Shown piece by piece: positions 46,346 through 58,028 of a stretch of 64,000 nucleotides of DNA (position 1 is its first letter; the number at the start of each line of letters is the position of its first letter). Where the stretch lies: assembly GCA_905250115.1 (NCBI GenBank), contig CAJNOI010000088.1, positions 323,618-387,617 of the forward strand, written 5' to 3'. The notes under the pieces were generated by a model that worked only from the letters and a program-made list of their open reading frames with translations, did not search any database and had not been told where the DNA came from. Both the position numbers and the translations under genes were made by a program. Source of the DNA: Adineta steineri (Eukaryota > Rotifera > Eurotatoria > Adinetida > Adinetidae).

Positions 46346-48078
46346 ATGTTACATACAATGAATTCTTATAATTATGATAATATTTATCCACAATATGATA
46401 ATCATGAAGATCCCAATAGTAATTCAATATTCATGAAACTTGTACCTAAAAAGGTAAATATTGATTACATGAAATTTTTTTCTTCTACCTTTACCAGTCA
46501 TAGAAATGAATCATTTTTTTTGTTGATAAAAAAAATATATGCTGACTAGCGTATTATTCAGTACACGACGCATTTATTAAATGAAATGCATAAGGTGCCC
46601 CAGACGGCTTTTAATTAATAGTTAGTATACAATAGTTTTCTTTATAGGATCTCTTATCCGAAATATAAAATATTATTATTTAAAAGTGCCGAATTTTGAT
46701 AATGATGCTATCTTATTTGATACATTATCTGCTAGCCTGGATAAATATGCTTACGAGCACTCATGCGAAAAAAAATGTTTTCTTCACCTTTCCATTATTT
46801 TTGCAGATATTGCATTTTTATGTTTATTAAATATATCTTACAGTAAAATTTTTAATTATTAGATGTACTCAAATTCTGTTAATCAAATTCTTTCCAGTGA
46901 TCCATGTCGTGTATGTGGTTTTGACAAGAATACTGGTCGTAATTTCGGTGTTATAACTTGTTCAACATGTAAAGCATTTTTTCGAAGAAATGGTCGTACT
47001 GGTTCAGTAAGTGTAAAATAAATATAATATGATAAAAAAACTAACAGGTTTTCTATTTAATTAGTTATTACCACCATGTCGTTTTGGTGGTCAATGTTCT
47101 GTTACTGAACGAACACGTCGTCAATGTTCATCATGTCGTTTAGCGAAATGTTTTGCTGTTGGTATGCAAAAAGATTTAATACGTACGGATGAAGAACGTG
47201 CTGCTCGATTACAATTAGTTAAAGCAAACCGTATACACCGACACGGAAAATATCAACAACATGCACCTTGTGACATAAAAAAATCACCTCATCAAAATGA
47301 TTCATCATCATTCTCATTATTATCATCAAATGATTGGATACAAATAACAAATATTCGTAATGCCTACGGACATTTTTGTTTAAATCCAATATTACATGCT
47401 GAAGAAGAACGTGAAGAATATTTAACAGCACAACCAATTAAATGTCGATTAAAAGAACATTCATTTTTAAATGTATTAAATGTACGTTTAACATCATTAT
47501 CAACATTTTTTTCTACAACTATACCTGCATATTCTATTGGAATGAATAGAAATGATCGACAATGGTTAATACATATGAATTTACATTATTTATTTTTATT
47601 TTCATCCATGGATTTAATGAATATTAATGGTAATCAATTACATTTTGGATCAAATAAAGCTTGTCATAATGTTTATTTATATGTATTTGGACAAGATTTA
47701 TTAATACGTGAAGAATATTTAATACATAAACTAAATCATTTAATTGGTCATGATTCCGCTATAAGTAAAATTATGCAGATTATTTTATTTTTATCACCAT
47801 GTTTAGTTACTAATTCTTTTCGAACGTTAAATTCTTATCAACCATCAGCAGAAACAATTTTACATATACATCATGCTCAACAAGAATATACTCATATATT
47901 ATGGTCATATTTAATTTATCGTTATGGTGAAATTAAAGCTCAAAAACTTTTTATGTCAATTATAGGACATGTTTTACAACAACAAATATATGGCAATGAT
48001 GTTGATAAAAGTTTAATTGAAAGACAACCATTTGGAAATCTTGTTTATTCTATGTTAACATCATTTTCAATTGATTGA
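46346..48078 (+). CDS. Divergent nuclear receptor 2
   Basis: Three exons (46346-46453, 46863-47006, 47065-48078) give 421 residues. An N-terminal stretch of about 50 residues precedes the DNA-binding domain: finger 1 CRVC-x14-CSTC, then KAFFRRNG, and finger 2 C-x5-C-x9-C-x2-C ending [11 protein letters not shown]. One extra residue sits between the second and third zinc ligands compared with the usual 13, and with receptor 1. The P-box is [10 protein letters not shown]. The ligand-binding half is long and divergent, rich in Leu, His and Asn ([16 protein letters not shown]), with the usual helical character but no match I can name. It shares the between-finger intron position (after TGS, phase 0) with receptor 1 at 35038-36774. 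A shorter form starting at the Met at 46863 would keep the whole DNA-binding domain. Confidence 0.9.
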
Positions 48079-50145
48079 TTTATAGACGAAATTTCATTAT
48101 TAACTACGAGCAAATACGGTGATTTATTATTTAAATATATAAACCAAAGCATAAGTAACAGTAAATATTTTTCTATACAATCATCGCTTGACTTGTTGTT
48201 GTTGTTGTTGTTGTTACTTTTATTTTCATTTCGTTATATAGCTCTATGTACGTATTCTGTTTTGTTACAGCAAATATATCATTTAAAAAAAAACAAATGA
48301 TGATTATATTCTATTCTTGCTTCTGAAAGAACACCTGGAATATACTACGCATCCTTCTAGAAACTGACAGAATCTATTATATTTGATTACGATAGGAGCA
48401 AAAAGTGAAAAGGACGAAGTGTTCTTATGACATCAATAAGAGTAAAATGTGGGTGTCGATATTTTATAAATATCTAATTATAAGTATTTATCAAAATGAT
48501 TTTTTTTATTATTGCTTATAACCAGATATTTTTATTTAATAATATGTTTATAGAATGAATGAATAAATAGGAAAATGATTAGAATTTTATGAATCATACT
48601 CAATGTTACCATGCATATATAACAAGATCAAAAATGACATTTTCTAGAAAGATTATTAATAGAAAAAATACTTCTAAAGTGCAAAGAAATCGTAGAATTC
48701 AATATAAAAAAGTGCAGTTAGAGTATGGTAACCTCAAAGTCAAATAAAAATAATTTTTGCACTATTTGCCTTGTTCTCTCCGATCATTACCTTCAGTATT
48801 TAACAATAGTAATGATAATAACTATTAGTCTAGTACTTTACTATAAAAAAACTGATAGATTTCATGTTGACATGTTATCTTGCATGAAGGTTATAGAAAA
48901 TGTAGTCTCATATTACCACTTATGATATAAAGTAATGTGCATCAAGACTAATGATTTAAGATGAATGTAAAAGCATATTTATGTAAAAATTTAACAAAAA
49001 AAAGTTATAATATATTATCGAAATTATTGTTCGTGTTATAGTAGTTATATAAATTATATGATGTACTTTTTCCACTCTGAAAATCAACATGCGATGTTAT
49101 TTTTTTGTTATGGGATATTCAGATCATATATTTTCATAAATAATATCAGTAACCGGAAGGAAAATTTCAAAGTTAGTTACATTATTTTAATATAAGAGAG
49201 TTTTAACAGATGTGCAACAAAATAAAACATTCTTTACTTTTTATGATTTGTGTTGAATAAACGAAGCATGTTAAAATATTTTCTTTATTAAAAATTCTTC
49301 TATAGGACATTTATTTTTAACATGCGTGGAAAAAACGTACACATCTTTTTTTATCAGTTTATTAAAGTGCATATCATAACTTCTTATTAATGTTATGCAT
49401 GAGATGAAAGCTTCTTTATTGGCGAAACTGTTTTTAGATTTTTGATTTGAATCTGATACAAACGAATAAACACGATTCATTTTTTAAGATATGAAATAAT
49501 TTCATGCATCTAAATTTGTTCGAAGAGAGTTCATTTAATTAAATCCTTCACTTTCGGTAGAATAACTAAGTTGATTTGGAAAAAGTAATGTTTGCTCAAC
49601 TAGGTCGTAGACATTATTCTATTAGATATGAGCGAATGTAAACTTTACTTAATGTTATATCTTATCTATCTTTTAATATTCAACGATATTTATTGTCTTA
49701 TATTTTAATAGAAAAAATGTTTACATATTTTTTGTTTTCATTTGATTATGTTATTCAAATAAATCTTCGAACTCTTTTTGATTGTGAATCATGTTGTTAT
49801 TTTGCAACATCATTATTATTTTTCATTTCTTCTATGGGTACTTTAACAATAGACAGACAAGTTCTCGTCAACGTTCCTTTTTTTTACGACCAAAAAGTCT
49901 ATGAAAGAAGAGTACCTGCAACACTTTTAAGCATTCATACGAATACATTTTTTTTTCTTTTCATTCTGTTCTGCAAATACTTCATAAATAAGTAACAAAG
50001 CCTCAAGAAATAAAGTAGTGATGATGACGATGCAAAAAAATAAATTTGTAGAAAGAGAAAAAGGAAGAAAGTTTAAATAAGTGTTAGCATTTATTCTTGA
50101 GAATAACAAAGTAACATACGCATTTCACTGTTGTAAATCATCATC
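48079..50145. other. Intergenic, upstream of the WrbA-like gene
   Basis: About 2 kb of AT-rich sequence with a (TTG)n microsatellite at 48193-48215. The final 150 bp before 50146 are A-rich leader-like sequence. No convincing coding frame. Confidence 0.5.
48193..48215. repeat. (TTG)n microsatellite
   Basis: Uninterrupted trinucleotide run in the 3' region of nuclear receptor 2. Confidence 0.9.
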
Positions 50146-51179
50146 ATGTCCCGACCTGGTAGTGCAGCAAAAGGTGGTCTAATGACTGCGAAACCTACAT
50201 CAAGTCATAAAGCACGAATTAATGTTATCTATTATTCAATGTATGGTCATGTTGCTACATGTAAATTTCAATTTATAATATAAAAAGATAATTGATTAAT
50301 AATCGAATTTATTTGTTTTTTCTTTAGTGGCGAAATCAATAGCAAAAGGTGCTGAAGCAGCTGGCGCTGAAGTTCGTTTAATACAAATACCTGAAACATT
50401 ATCACAAGAAGTTTTAGCAAAAATGTATGCACCAGAAAAAGATACAGCTGTTCCAACAATAACATTTGGTGAAGCTAGTGACAATACAGTAACTCTTGAA
50501 GATGCACTTGTTAATTGTGATGGTATCATTTTGGGTTTTCCAACACGTTTTGGTGGTATGCCAGCTCAAGTTAAAGCTGTATGGGATGCAACTGGTGGAT
50601 TATGGATGAAAGGTGCACTTGTTGGTAAACCACTTAGTATATTCTTTTCTACAGGCTCACAAGGTGGTGGGTAAGAAGATTGAATTTTTATTTAATTTTT
50701 AAAATATTTATATTTTCTTTACAGACAAGAAACAACAGCGTTAACATCATTAACAAATTTTATTCATCATGGTATGCTTTTTGTAAGTTCGTTAAATTTT
50801 GTTTTCAAATAGAATTTTATAAATTTATTTTATCGAATAGGTACCACTCGGGTATTCAACTCCACTTTCAGGAAATATGGATGAAATACATGGTGGTAGT
50901 GCCTACGGTGCAGGTAAATTTATTTTGTTAATGTTTAATTTTTCTATTTAAACACACACATATATGTATTTAGGAACTTATGCTGGAAGTGATGGAAAAC
51001 GTCAGCCAAGTGAACTTGAATTAAAAATAGCTGAACATCAAGGAACGTTTTTTACACAAACAGCAACTGCATTAAAGATTGGTCGAGCAGCATTACCACC
51101 AAAGGAAGCTAGTCCACCTGATCCAAAACCAGAGGAAGGACACAAAAAACATGATCGACCACCATCTGCTAAAAAATAA
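50146..51179 (+). CDS. wrbA: WrbA-type NAD(P)H:quinone oxidoreductase (flavodoxin fold)
   Basis: Five exons (50146-50260, 50328-50670, 50725-50782, 50841-50913, 50974-51179) give 264 residues. WrbA proteins bind FMN and reduce quinones by two electrons, limiting semiquinone and oxidative stress. Seen here in family order: the FMN-phosphate loop YYSMYGHVAT (about 29-38), GFPTRFGGMPAQ, TGGLW, STGSQGGGQETT, FIHHGMLFVPLGYSTP, GGSAYGAGTYAGSDGKRQPS and a helix near the end (ELELKIAEHQGTFF). All core motifs are intact. A Pro/Lys-rich tail (DPKPEEGHKKHDRPPSAKK) extends past the bacterial length of about 198 residues, and an N-terminal extension of about 24 residues precedes the fold. Four spliceosomal introns and host-like codon use show it is a resident nuclear gene, not a contaminant. 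Most animals lack this family, while bacteria, fungi and plants have it, so horizontal acquisition is plausible. Confidence 0.92.
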
Positions 51180-52456
51180 ATGTTAGAATAATTTTTTTAT
51201 ATTTTAAACTACATTCAAACAAAATATTTTTGTTCTAAAAATAATTTATAAGTGAAACATATTGTTTTGCTTATTATTTAATTCATTAATAAAAAATTAT
51301 TTTGCTTTCATCTTATTCTAGTTTTTCATAACTCGTTATTGATAATGGTAGATGTTTAATTATTTTTTTGAAACTAAGACAAGTGTTGCATCGGTCGGTT
51401 CCTAAGAGACAATTGATGACACTCGTTTCACTTGAAATAAATATTGGCAATAATAACAGATTTTATTGCAAGAAAAATAATGTTTTCAGACGAAATCTTT
51501 TTACTGATTTATTGTTTTTATGCTTCATTTTAACAATAGAAAAATAATTAGAAATGAAAATTGATTTATTTCGAAATAATATTCCTGCAATTAGTTCTTT
51601 TAGCAAATTTATTACTTCGTCTAGAGCATTTATAATCGGATTTTCCGTCGGTTAGTAATCCTATAGTATTAAAAAAACAACAATATTTTTACTTAAAAAG
51701 AAAGGAACTTTATATAAGTACGTAGACTGTCTGACGCTTGCTTTCAATTGTTTGTATTTATAAGTGTATTATTAACTTAATTAATTCGATTAGATATAAT
51801 TTTAGGTCAAAATCATCTATGGAATTATTATTTTTAGTCTATTTTAGTTTTTATTATCGAACGAATAGGAACGAGATATTTAATTCAGAAATATATCTAT
51901 AAATACTTAGATTTAGCGAATTGAATGACTTTGTTGTGAGATTGTATTACATGCTTTTATACAATTCAGTTCTTAACAGTTGTATCTTTTTATGACTCAA
52001 TAAATCTTTACTTTATAGTTTGATTCATGTTAGTGATGTGAAAAGTAAAGGATTCTCTCAATTATTCGAAATAAGTGTCACGTACGTATCTATCGGACTA
52101 GCTTTATCTACTATATATATACATAAGAATTATATAAGATATGTACTGACATATAAGAGACCTCTTTCGTTCGTTCAGTCATCATTATCTATGACCATCG
52201 TCGTCCATAAACAGAATGCTTTCTTTCTTTTCTGACCTAAATATTAGTCATATCAAAAACAATTTTCATTATACAATTCAAACATTTTTATTCAACTATT
52301 CATCTTTTATTGATATATTTACTCCTTTTGTTATATAATAACTCTGTTCATTTTTCTTTTATCATTCCACCAATTTCCAATGATGGCGTTGATAATTAAA
52401 AGACAGAACATTTAGAAATTCTTCTTTCGTTAGCTAATAATCGTTCTTTAAATTGA
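51180..52456. other. Intergenic, upstream of the sugar transporter
   Basis: About 1.3 kb of AT-rich sequence. It starts with the WrbA 3' untranslated region (AATAAA-like motif near 51289). No convincing coding frame. Confidence 0.5.
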
Positions 52457-55028
52457 ATGTATTATTCTAGAGTACAAATCATGAACAATGCTTCATCTTT
52501 AACACCATTACATGACAATCATAGTCATAAAAGTTCAGATAATATCAATGTAATAACATCTGAATCCAACAAGGACAACCCTTCCAATAATAAAGTACAA
52601 GTATTTATGATTATTACAAATCTAGAACAGCTTTTCTTTATTTACAGGGTATTACAAGTACACTCTTATTGGCTGTTTTTGCAGCTATTAGTGGTACTTC
52701 TTTTCATTTTGGTTATGCAACTGGTGTTATGTAGGTTAATGAAATTTGAGAAATATTTATTATATCTTTATTTCTAATAGGAATTCCCCACAAGGTGTAT
52801 GTGATTTTCTAGAGAATAAATGATTTATTTATTAATCATTATCTCATAGGTTATTCAAATATTTATTCGTGAAATAATTCATAGACGAAATTCAAATTCT
52901 AATCCAAGTGAATCAACTATTACATTAATTTTGTAAGAAAATAAAACTTTTGTATAATAAAAATAAGCAAATATTTTATTTTAGCTCTTTGGCTGTATCT
53001 ATATTTGCTGTTGGAGGTATGATAGGTGGTCTATGTGGAGGATTTTTAACAGATCGATTTGGACGGTAGATATAGTTTGAAATAAATATAAAAATATTTT
53101 TTTGATGTGTATAGAAAAGGTGGAATGCTTTTAAATAATATTATTTCATTTATTGCTTGTATATTAATGTTTATTTCAAAACCTCGTAATTCATATGAAC
53201 TTCTTATTGTTGGTCGATTTCTTATAGGATTATCTTGTGGTAATTATTTGAATTTTTTCGTATTTTAATTAGTTCGATTTTTGTAATCAAGGTTATGGTT
53301 CATCGGTTGCACCGACTTATATAAATGAAATATCTCCAAGACGTTTACGTGGTACATTGGGTGTAGTTTTTCAATTGGGAGTTGTTACTTTTATATTTAT
53401 CTCACAAGGAATTAGTTTACATTCAGTCTTAGGTTCCACACATACATGGCATTATGCTTTAGGTAAAAATTTAATTCAAGAAAAAAAATTACTATAAAAA
53501 TAATTGTTTTCTAATTAGGTTTACCAATTGTGTTTAGTATTATACAAGTCATATTATTATTTATTGTACCGGAAAGTCCAAAATATTTATTATTGAAGAA
53601 AAATGATTCTAAAGGAGCTGAGAAAGGTTTGATTGATTCTTGTTCAAATCTTATAAAAAAAGAGCGTTCATATGAAATTAGGGATGCAACGGTGACGGTT
53701 AGTCACCGGTCTAACCGGTAACCGTTCTACCGGTGATCGGTCCATTTTGAGAGCGTGGGTGTGATTGGGTGTGAGAGTAGGAGTCTGTGTGGGGTTGACG
53801 TTAGTGATAGATGAATAAATACCCACACCTACACCCTCACGATGGAACGGTTACCGGTTCAGCCGGTCACCGGTGGAACGATCACCGGTTTAGATCGGCC
53901 ACCGGTGGACCGGTTAGACCGGTCACCGTTGCATACCTAGATGAAATTAATATAATCAGATCATTTTATGCGAAGGATAAATATATCTAGTAGAAAATAT
54001 GAATATCATAGTAGTACCTTTGATCATGAACAGTTCTTAGAATTATCGACTAATCTTTATCATTAGAACAATAAATAAATATTTTGTTTCATAGCACTTC
54101 AATGGTTCCGTAGACAATCTAATGTTCAAGAGGAAATAACTGAAATGGAAGAAGAACAAAATAATCAACAACATTCTGTATGTATAAATATATATTCTGT
54201 GAATTATTTCTTGAAAAGAAAATAATTTATTTAGGCTGGAATTATCAGTCTATTTCGAACACCAATTGTTCGTTGGGCATTATTTATTACAGTATTTCTT
54301 CAATTATCTCAACAATTATCTGGTATCAATGCAGTTTTTTATTATTCAACTGTTATATTACAAGCAGCTGGTTTTAATAAAGAAATAGCCGAATATACTA
54401 ATTTAAGTTTAGGTGGTGCTAATATTCTCGTAACAATCCTAAGTATTTTTCTTATGGATCGTGTGGGTCGACGTTTACTTCATTTGATTGGTCTTGGTGG
54501 TATGATTATTACAAGTTTAATACTATTTATTTCACTTCTTCTACAATCAATAAACGTTTGGAATAAAATTTCATTAGCAATGACAATTCTTTTCGTATGT
54601 TTTTTTGCTATCGGTCCAGGTTCAATACCTTGGCTGATTACAGCAGAATTATTCAATCAAGCATATCGTGTACCAGCTTCAAGTATTGCTGTTCTGGTTA
54701 ATTGGTCAGCTAATTTTGCTGTTGGCTTAGGTTTTAAACCACTTTTTACAGTAAATAAAAGAAAAACCATAGTTCGTTTTTTTTTCGAATATTTTTCCGT
54801 TTTATTTAGGGTGCTTTGGATAAATATACATTTCTTTTATTCACTGGATTATTAGTAATATTCTTCCTTTTAACATTCTTCTTTGTACCAGAAACAAAAG
54901 CAAAAACTGTTGATAACATCTATGCAGAATTACGTACTGGACAAGTATGGCGTCGACGCTTTCATATATATCATTTCAATAATGAAGATTACAATACCGA
55001 ACATCAACATTCATTAACAACAATTTAA
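52457..55028 (+). CDS. SLC2A: SLC2A/GLUT-type facilitative sugar transporter (class I-like)
   Basis: Eleven exons in phase (52457-52594, 52648-52730, 52781-52796, 52850-52932, 52985-53065, 53115-53239, 53292-53462, 53519-53626, 54095-54177, 54235-54750, 54810-55028) give 540 residues, or 532 from the Met at 52481. It moves hexoses across the plasma membrane by the 12-helix major-facilitator alternating-access mechanism. Family signatures: YATGVMNSPQ after helix 1, GGFLTDRFGRK (loop 2-3), GRFLIGL, INEISPRRLRG, PESPKYLL (end of first half), QLSQQLSGINAVFYYST (helix 7, including the QLS triplet of class I GLUTs), DRVGRR, SIPWLITAEL and VPETK. All six conserved inter-helix motifs are present. Exon 3 is a 16-nt microexon needed to keep NSPQG in frame. 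The intron 53627-54094 hosts a hAT-like element. Fructose versus glucose preference cannot be judged. Confidence 0.93.
53679..53939. mobile_element. hAT-like MITE inside a GLUT intron
   Basis: The ends TAGGGATGCAACGGTGAC and, reading the other strand inward from the right, TAGGTATGCAACGGTGAC form an 18-bp terminal inverted repeat with one mismatch. The flanks TATGAAAT and GATGAAAT are an 8-bp target duplication with one mismatch, as left by hAT transposases. Inside the ends lie arrays of ACCGGT and CACCGGT, and a GT-rich core (GTGGGTGTGATTGGGTGTG) pairs with CCCACACCTACACCCTCAC. It is 261 bp with no coding capacity. It sits within the intron 53627-54094, so the GLUT reading frame is unaffected. 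Confidence 0.8.
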
Positions 55029-55255
55029 AAAAATTATCATTTGCTTTTTATGAACGAACATTATGATATGAAAATGTTTTTTTTCTGTTCATTCTAAACT
55101 CTATAAAATAAAAATGTCCGTGGATGAGCGGAATAGAGAATCAATATGTACTGCCATCTGTCTTGTATTGCGATAGTTTGCTAGTTTATATGCAAATAAA
55201 GATTTTCTCAAAATAAAAAAATAATTTTTTTTTTCATTTACTTATTCGAACAAAA
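55029..55255. other. Short head-to-tail spacer
   Basis: A 227-bp spacer between the GLUT stop and the exonuclease ATG. It carries AATAAA-like motifs (near 55107 and 55196) and would have to hold both the GLUT poly(A) site and the next promoter, unless the genes are co-transcribed. Confidence 0.4.
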
Positions 55256-58028
55256 ATGTCTTCGTTCATTTCCGATCTGTCGGAAAAATTACTTTTACAA
55301 GATGATAATGAAGCAAATAATACAGCTTTAAATCATTTTCAACAATCAACTCAACCATATAATGATTTATTTGAATATATTTTAATATTATCGGAATCAA
55401 ATCATAACAATACAAATCTAATTCATTGTCTTATACAATCGTTTCTTCAATGGAAAAATCAATCGAATAAAAAATTTCCGATACCTAAATTCGATGAAAA
55501 ACTTCTAAATAATTTAATTTTAAATAATTTATCAATTAATTTCTTAAAAGACATCTGTGACATATTTCAAATTTCAAAAAATGATTTAATGTTTTTATTA
55601 CGAATTTTATTACGTGAACCAATTAATTCGATTCTATACAAACGTGCATTAAATATTATTATAAAATTTCATTATCAATTAGAATTTTCTCCTGAAGAAA
55701 TTTTATTACCATTGATACTTAATACCAAAGATCATTTAATACATTTATATATTGATAAAAACCCAGAATTAGAAGATTATGTCTTAGATTTATTGAATTA
55801 TTTATATATAAATGATGGAAAAAGACTTCGAGATATTGTATTAAATGAATTTAATATGAGAAATTATCAAAATATAAATAAAAAAGCTTTAGGAAAATTA
55901 GCTGTTCGATATTGGAATTTATTTGGACATGAACAAAGTGATAAATATCCGAATTTAGCGAATTTACAACATAAAAGAACATTAAATTATTTAATTAATA
56001 TGAAATATAATGGTATTAATGATGAAAAAACAATAAGCGATGATGCTTGGAATGAATTAGTTCAAGTAAAAATAGAAAACAAGAAAAATTAGAGATCTAT
56101 TGTTTTTGTATTTAAGGAAATTGTTCAAGGAAATGAAGAATTATCTATATTTTTAATTGAATCGCTTGTTGATCGAGATGATAGTATAGCTGTTAGATAT
56201 TGGCGTAAGATTTTATTTAAATTATTTTATATTTCTATAGTCTTCCTTTATTTTAGTTACTCAGTTAAATGTACCTTATAATGCCTTATCACACTGGGTA
56301 TGTAAACTCTATTCTATTTTAATCTAATAATTGTTCCCAAGATATGATATTCCCTTTTTTTTTGTTATTTAACTGTATTGGTTATGATAATATTCATCAT
56401 TTGTTTTTCTTCTTATGAAAAGGTACGAAAATATATCCAAACGAAACAAAATGATCGATCAACAACAGTACCATATGCACAAAATTCTACTAGAAAGTTG
56501 CCTATTGAATATTACAAAATACCATCCAAAGATGTACAAATAGTTTTTATTGATGCAATGCCTACATATCAACGTTTACTTGATCGATTATTTAAAGTTG
56601 ATAATGAAGATCAAGAATTATTTATTGGATTCGATTGTATGTTATCTTATTTTATAATTCAAATAAAAGTTTTCCTAGTAATATAGATGCTTTCTTAGCG
56701 GAAAGTCATATTAAGATGAGAGACTGAGGTGTGGGTATTTTATCCGCTTTATGTCCACCCTGCTCGATTAAAATCTAGGGAACTGTAAAATCACTTTTTT
56801 TCGGTCCCGGTCCCGGTCTGCTTGTTCAGTTGGTTCCGGTCCCGGTCTTGATAAAAGCTTAAGAATAATTCTAGTGTTGTCTTCATCTATACAAAAAACA
56901 AATATGAAATTCACGAAAATTCTTGCTTTTTCGATTGTAAATTGAATCTATACGGTTTTTCTTGAACTATAAAATAACACCTTTGTCAATTCTTAATTAA
57001 AGAAAAAAAAGAAATAAGAAAATATCTAGTCTCATACTTGATAAAAACATTGAGGAATTAGTTGACAATTTTAGTCTTGGTCCCGGTCCCGGTGCCAGTT
57101 CCGCGGGACCGGGACCATTTTGCAGTTCCCCACTAAAATAGCGGTTCTGTAAAATAGTCTTAACGTCATTTTTCTAAGCCTGATAAATATTAGTATTTAT
57201 TTATGTAAATAATTTTGTTTGTTCAGGTGAATGGAAACCAATGTTTGACAATTCACCATCATCCCAACAACGAATTAGTATAATGCAAATCGCATTTTCA
57301 AATGAAATATTTTTACTTGATATGCTGTATTTTTTTTCAACCTGTGATAATCAAACTATTCAACAACGTTTAGCAAATCGATTATTTGATGATGATCATG
57401 TGACGATACTTTGTAAATAAAATATTATGTTTATAAATAAATGATTTCTTATTTAAAAAAATATTTCAAGGTTATGGTTTTAAAGCAGATGCTTCTATGC
57501 TTATTTCTTCTTTTCCAATATTTGATCGAGTGCTTTCATCTGGAAAAACTTTATTAGATATGTCTCTTGTACAATCGGATGTAATTATAAGGAAAAAAAA
57601 TTTTTTTTTGTTATAAATATATGTTTTCTTTTGTATTGATAGCTAATGCTTAGTCAACGAGATATATTTCCATATAATATAACAAATAATAATACACCAT
57701 CGAAAGAAAAAGGTCTTAGTGAATTGGTTCGTTTATGTTTTGGTAAAGGATTAAATAAATCTGAACAATGTTCTAATTGGAATAAACGACCATTAAGAAC
57801 TGCACAAATACAATACGCAGGTAAAGCAAAAATCTGATTTTTCTCTTATAATATTTTTGTTTATTTATTTTAGCTCTGGATGCGTATTGTTTACTGGATA
57901 TTTACAGTTTTCTTCGAACTCGTCTACAATCATCTGATTATCTTCAATCATTTCGTGGAAGAAAACCGAAAAAATCTGATCAACATCCGTCATTAAACGA
58001 TGTTAACTCAATAAATGAAATAAAATAA
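55256..58028 (+). CDS. EXD3: MUT-7/EXD3-like 3'-5' exonuclease (DEDDy)
   Basis: Eight exons (55256-56065, 56117-56204, 56257-56297, 56423-56636, 57227-57412, 57471-57580, 57643-57820, 57874-58028) give 593 residues. The first 270 residues form an all-helical region typical of MUT-7 N-termini. The exonuclease domain follows: motif I with D384 and E386 (GFDCEWKP), motif II with D453 (YGFKADASML), motif III with Y541 and D545 (QYAALDAYCLLDIY). Asp-Glu-Asp-Asp plus Tyr make a complete two-metal DEDDy active site, so it should be catalytically competent. In C. elegans MUT-7 acts in transposon silencing and small-RNA amplification, and fly Nibbler trims piRNA/miRNA 3' ends; either role is possible here. 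Exon 4 ends between the first Asp and Glu, and the intron there (56637-57226) carries a transposon-like insertion. The usual C-terminal Mut7-C zinc region is absent. Confidence 0.88.
56724..56768. repeat. Dispersed repeat, copy 2
   Basis: CTGAGGTGTGGGTATTTTAT followed by CCGCTTTATGTCCACCCTGC. Its reverse complement matches 37430-37482 closely. It lies in the exonuclease intron just ahead of the palindromic element at 56775. Confidence 0.6.
56775..57135. mobile_element. Palindromic MITE with GGTCCCGG arrays in the exonuclease intron
   Basis: GGGAACTGTAAAAT near the left edge pairs with GGGAACTGCAAAAT read inward from the right edge (14 bp, one mismatch). Subterminal arrays of GGTCCCGGTCCCGG occur on both sides. 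It is about 360 bp with no coding capacity. Target-site duplication is unclear (TAAAAT occurs on both flanks but not in register), so the superfamily is uncertain; hAT is my best guess. Confidence 0.65.
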
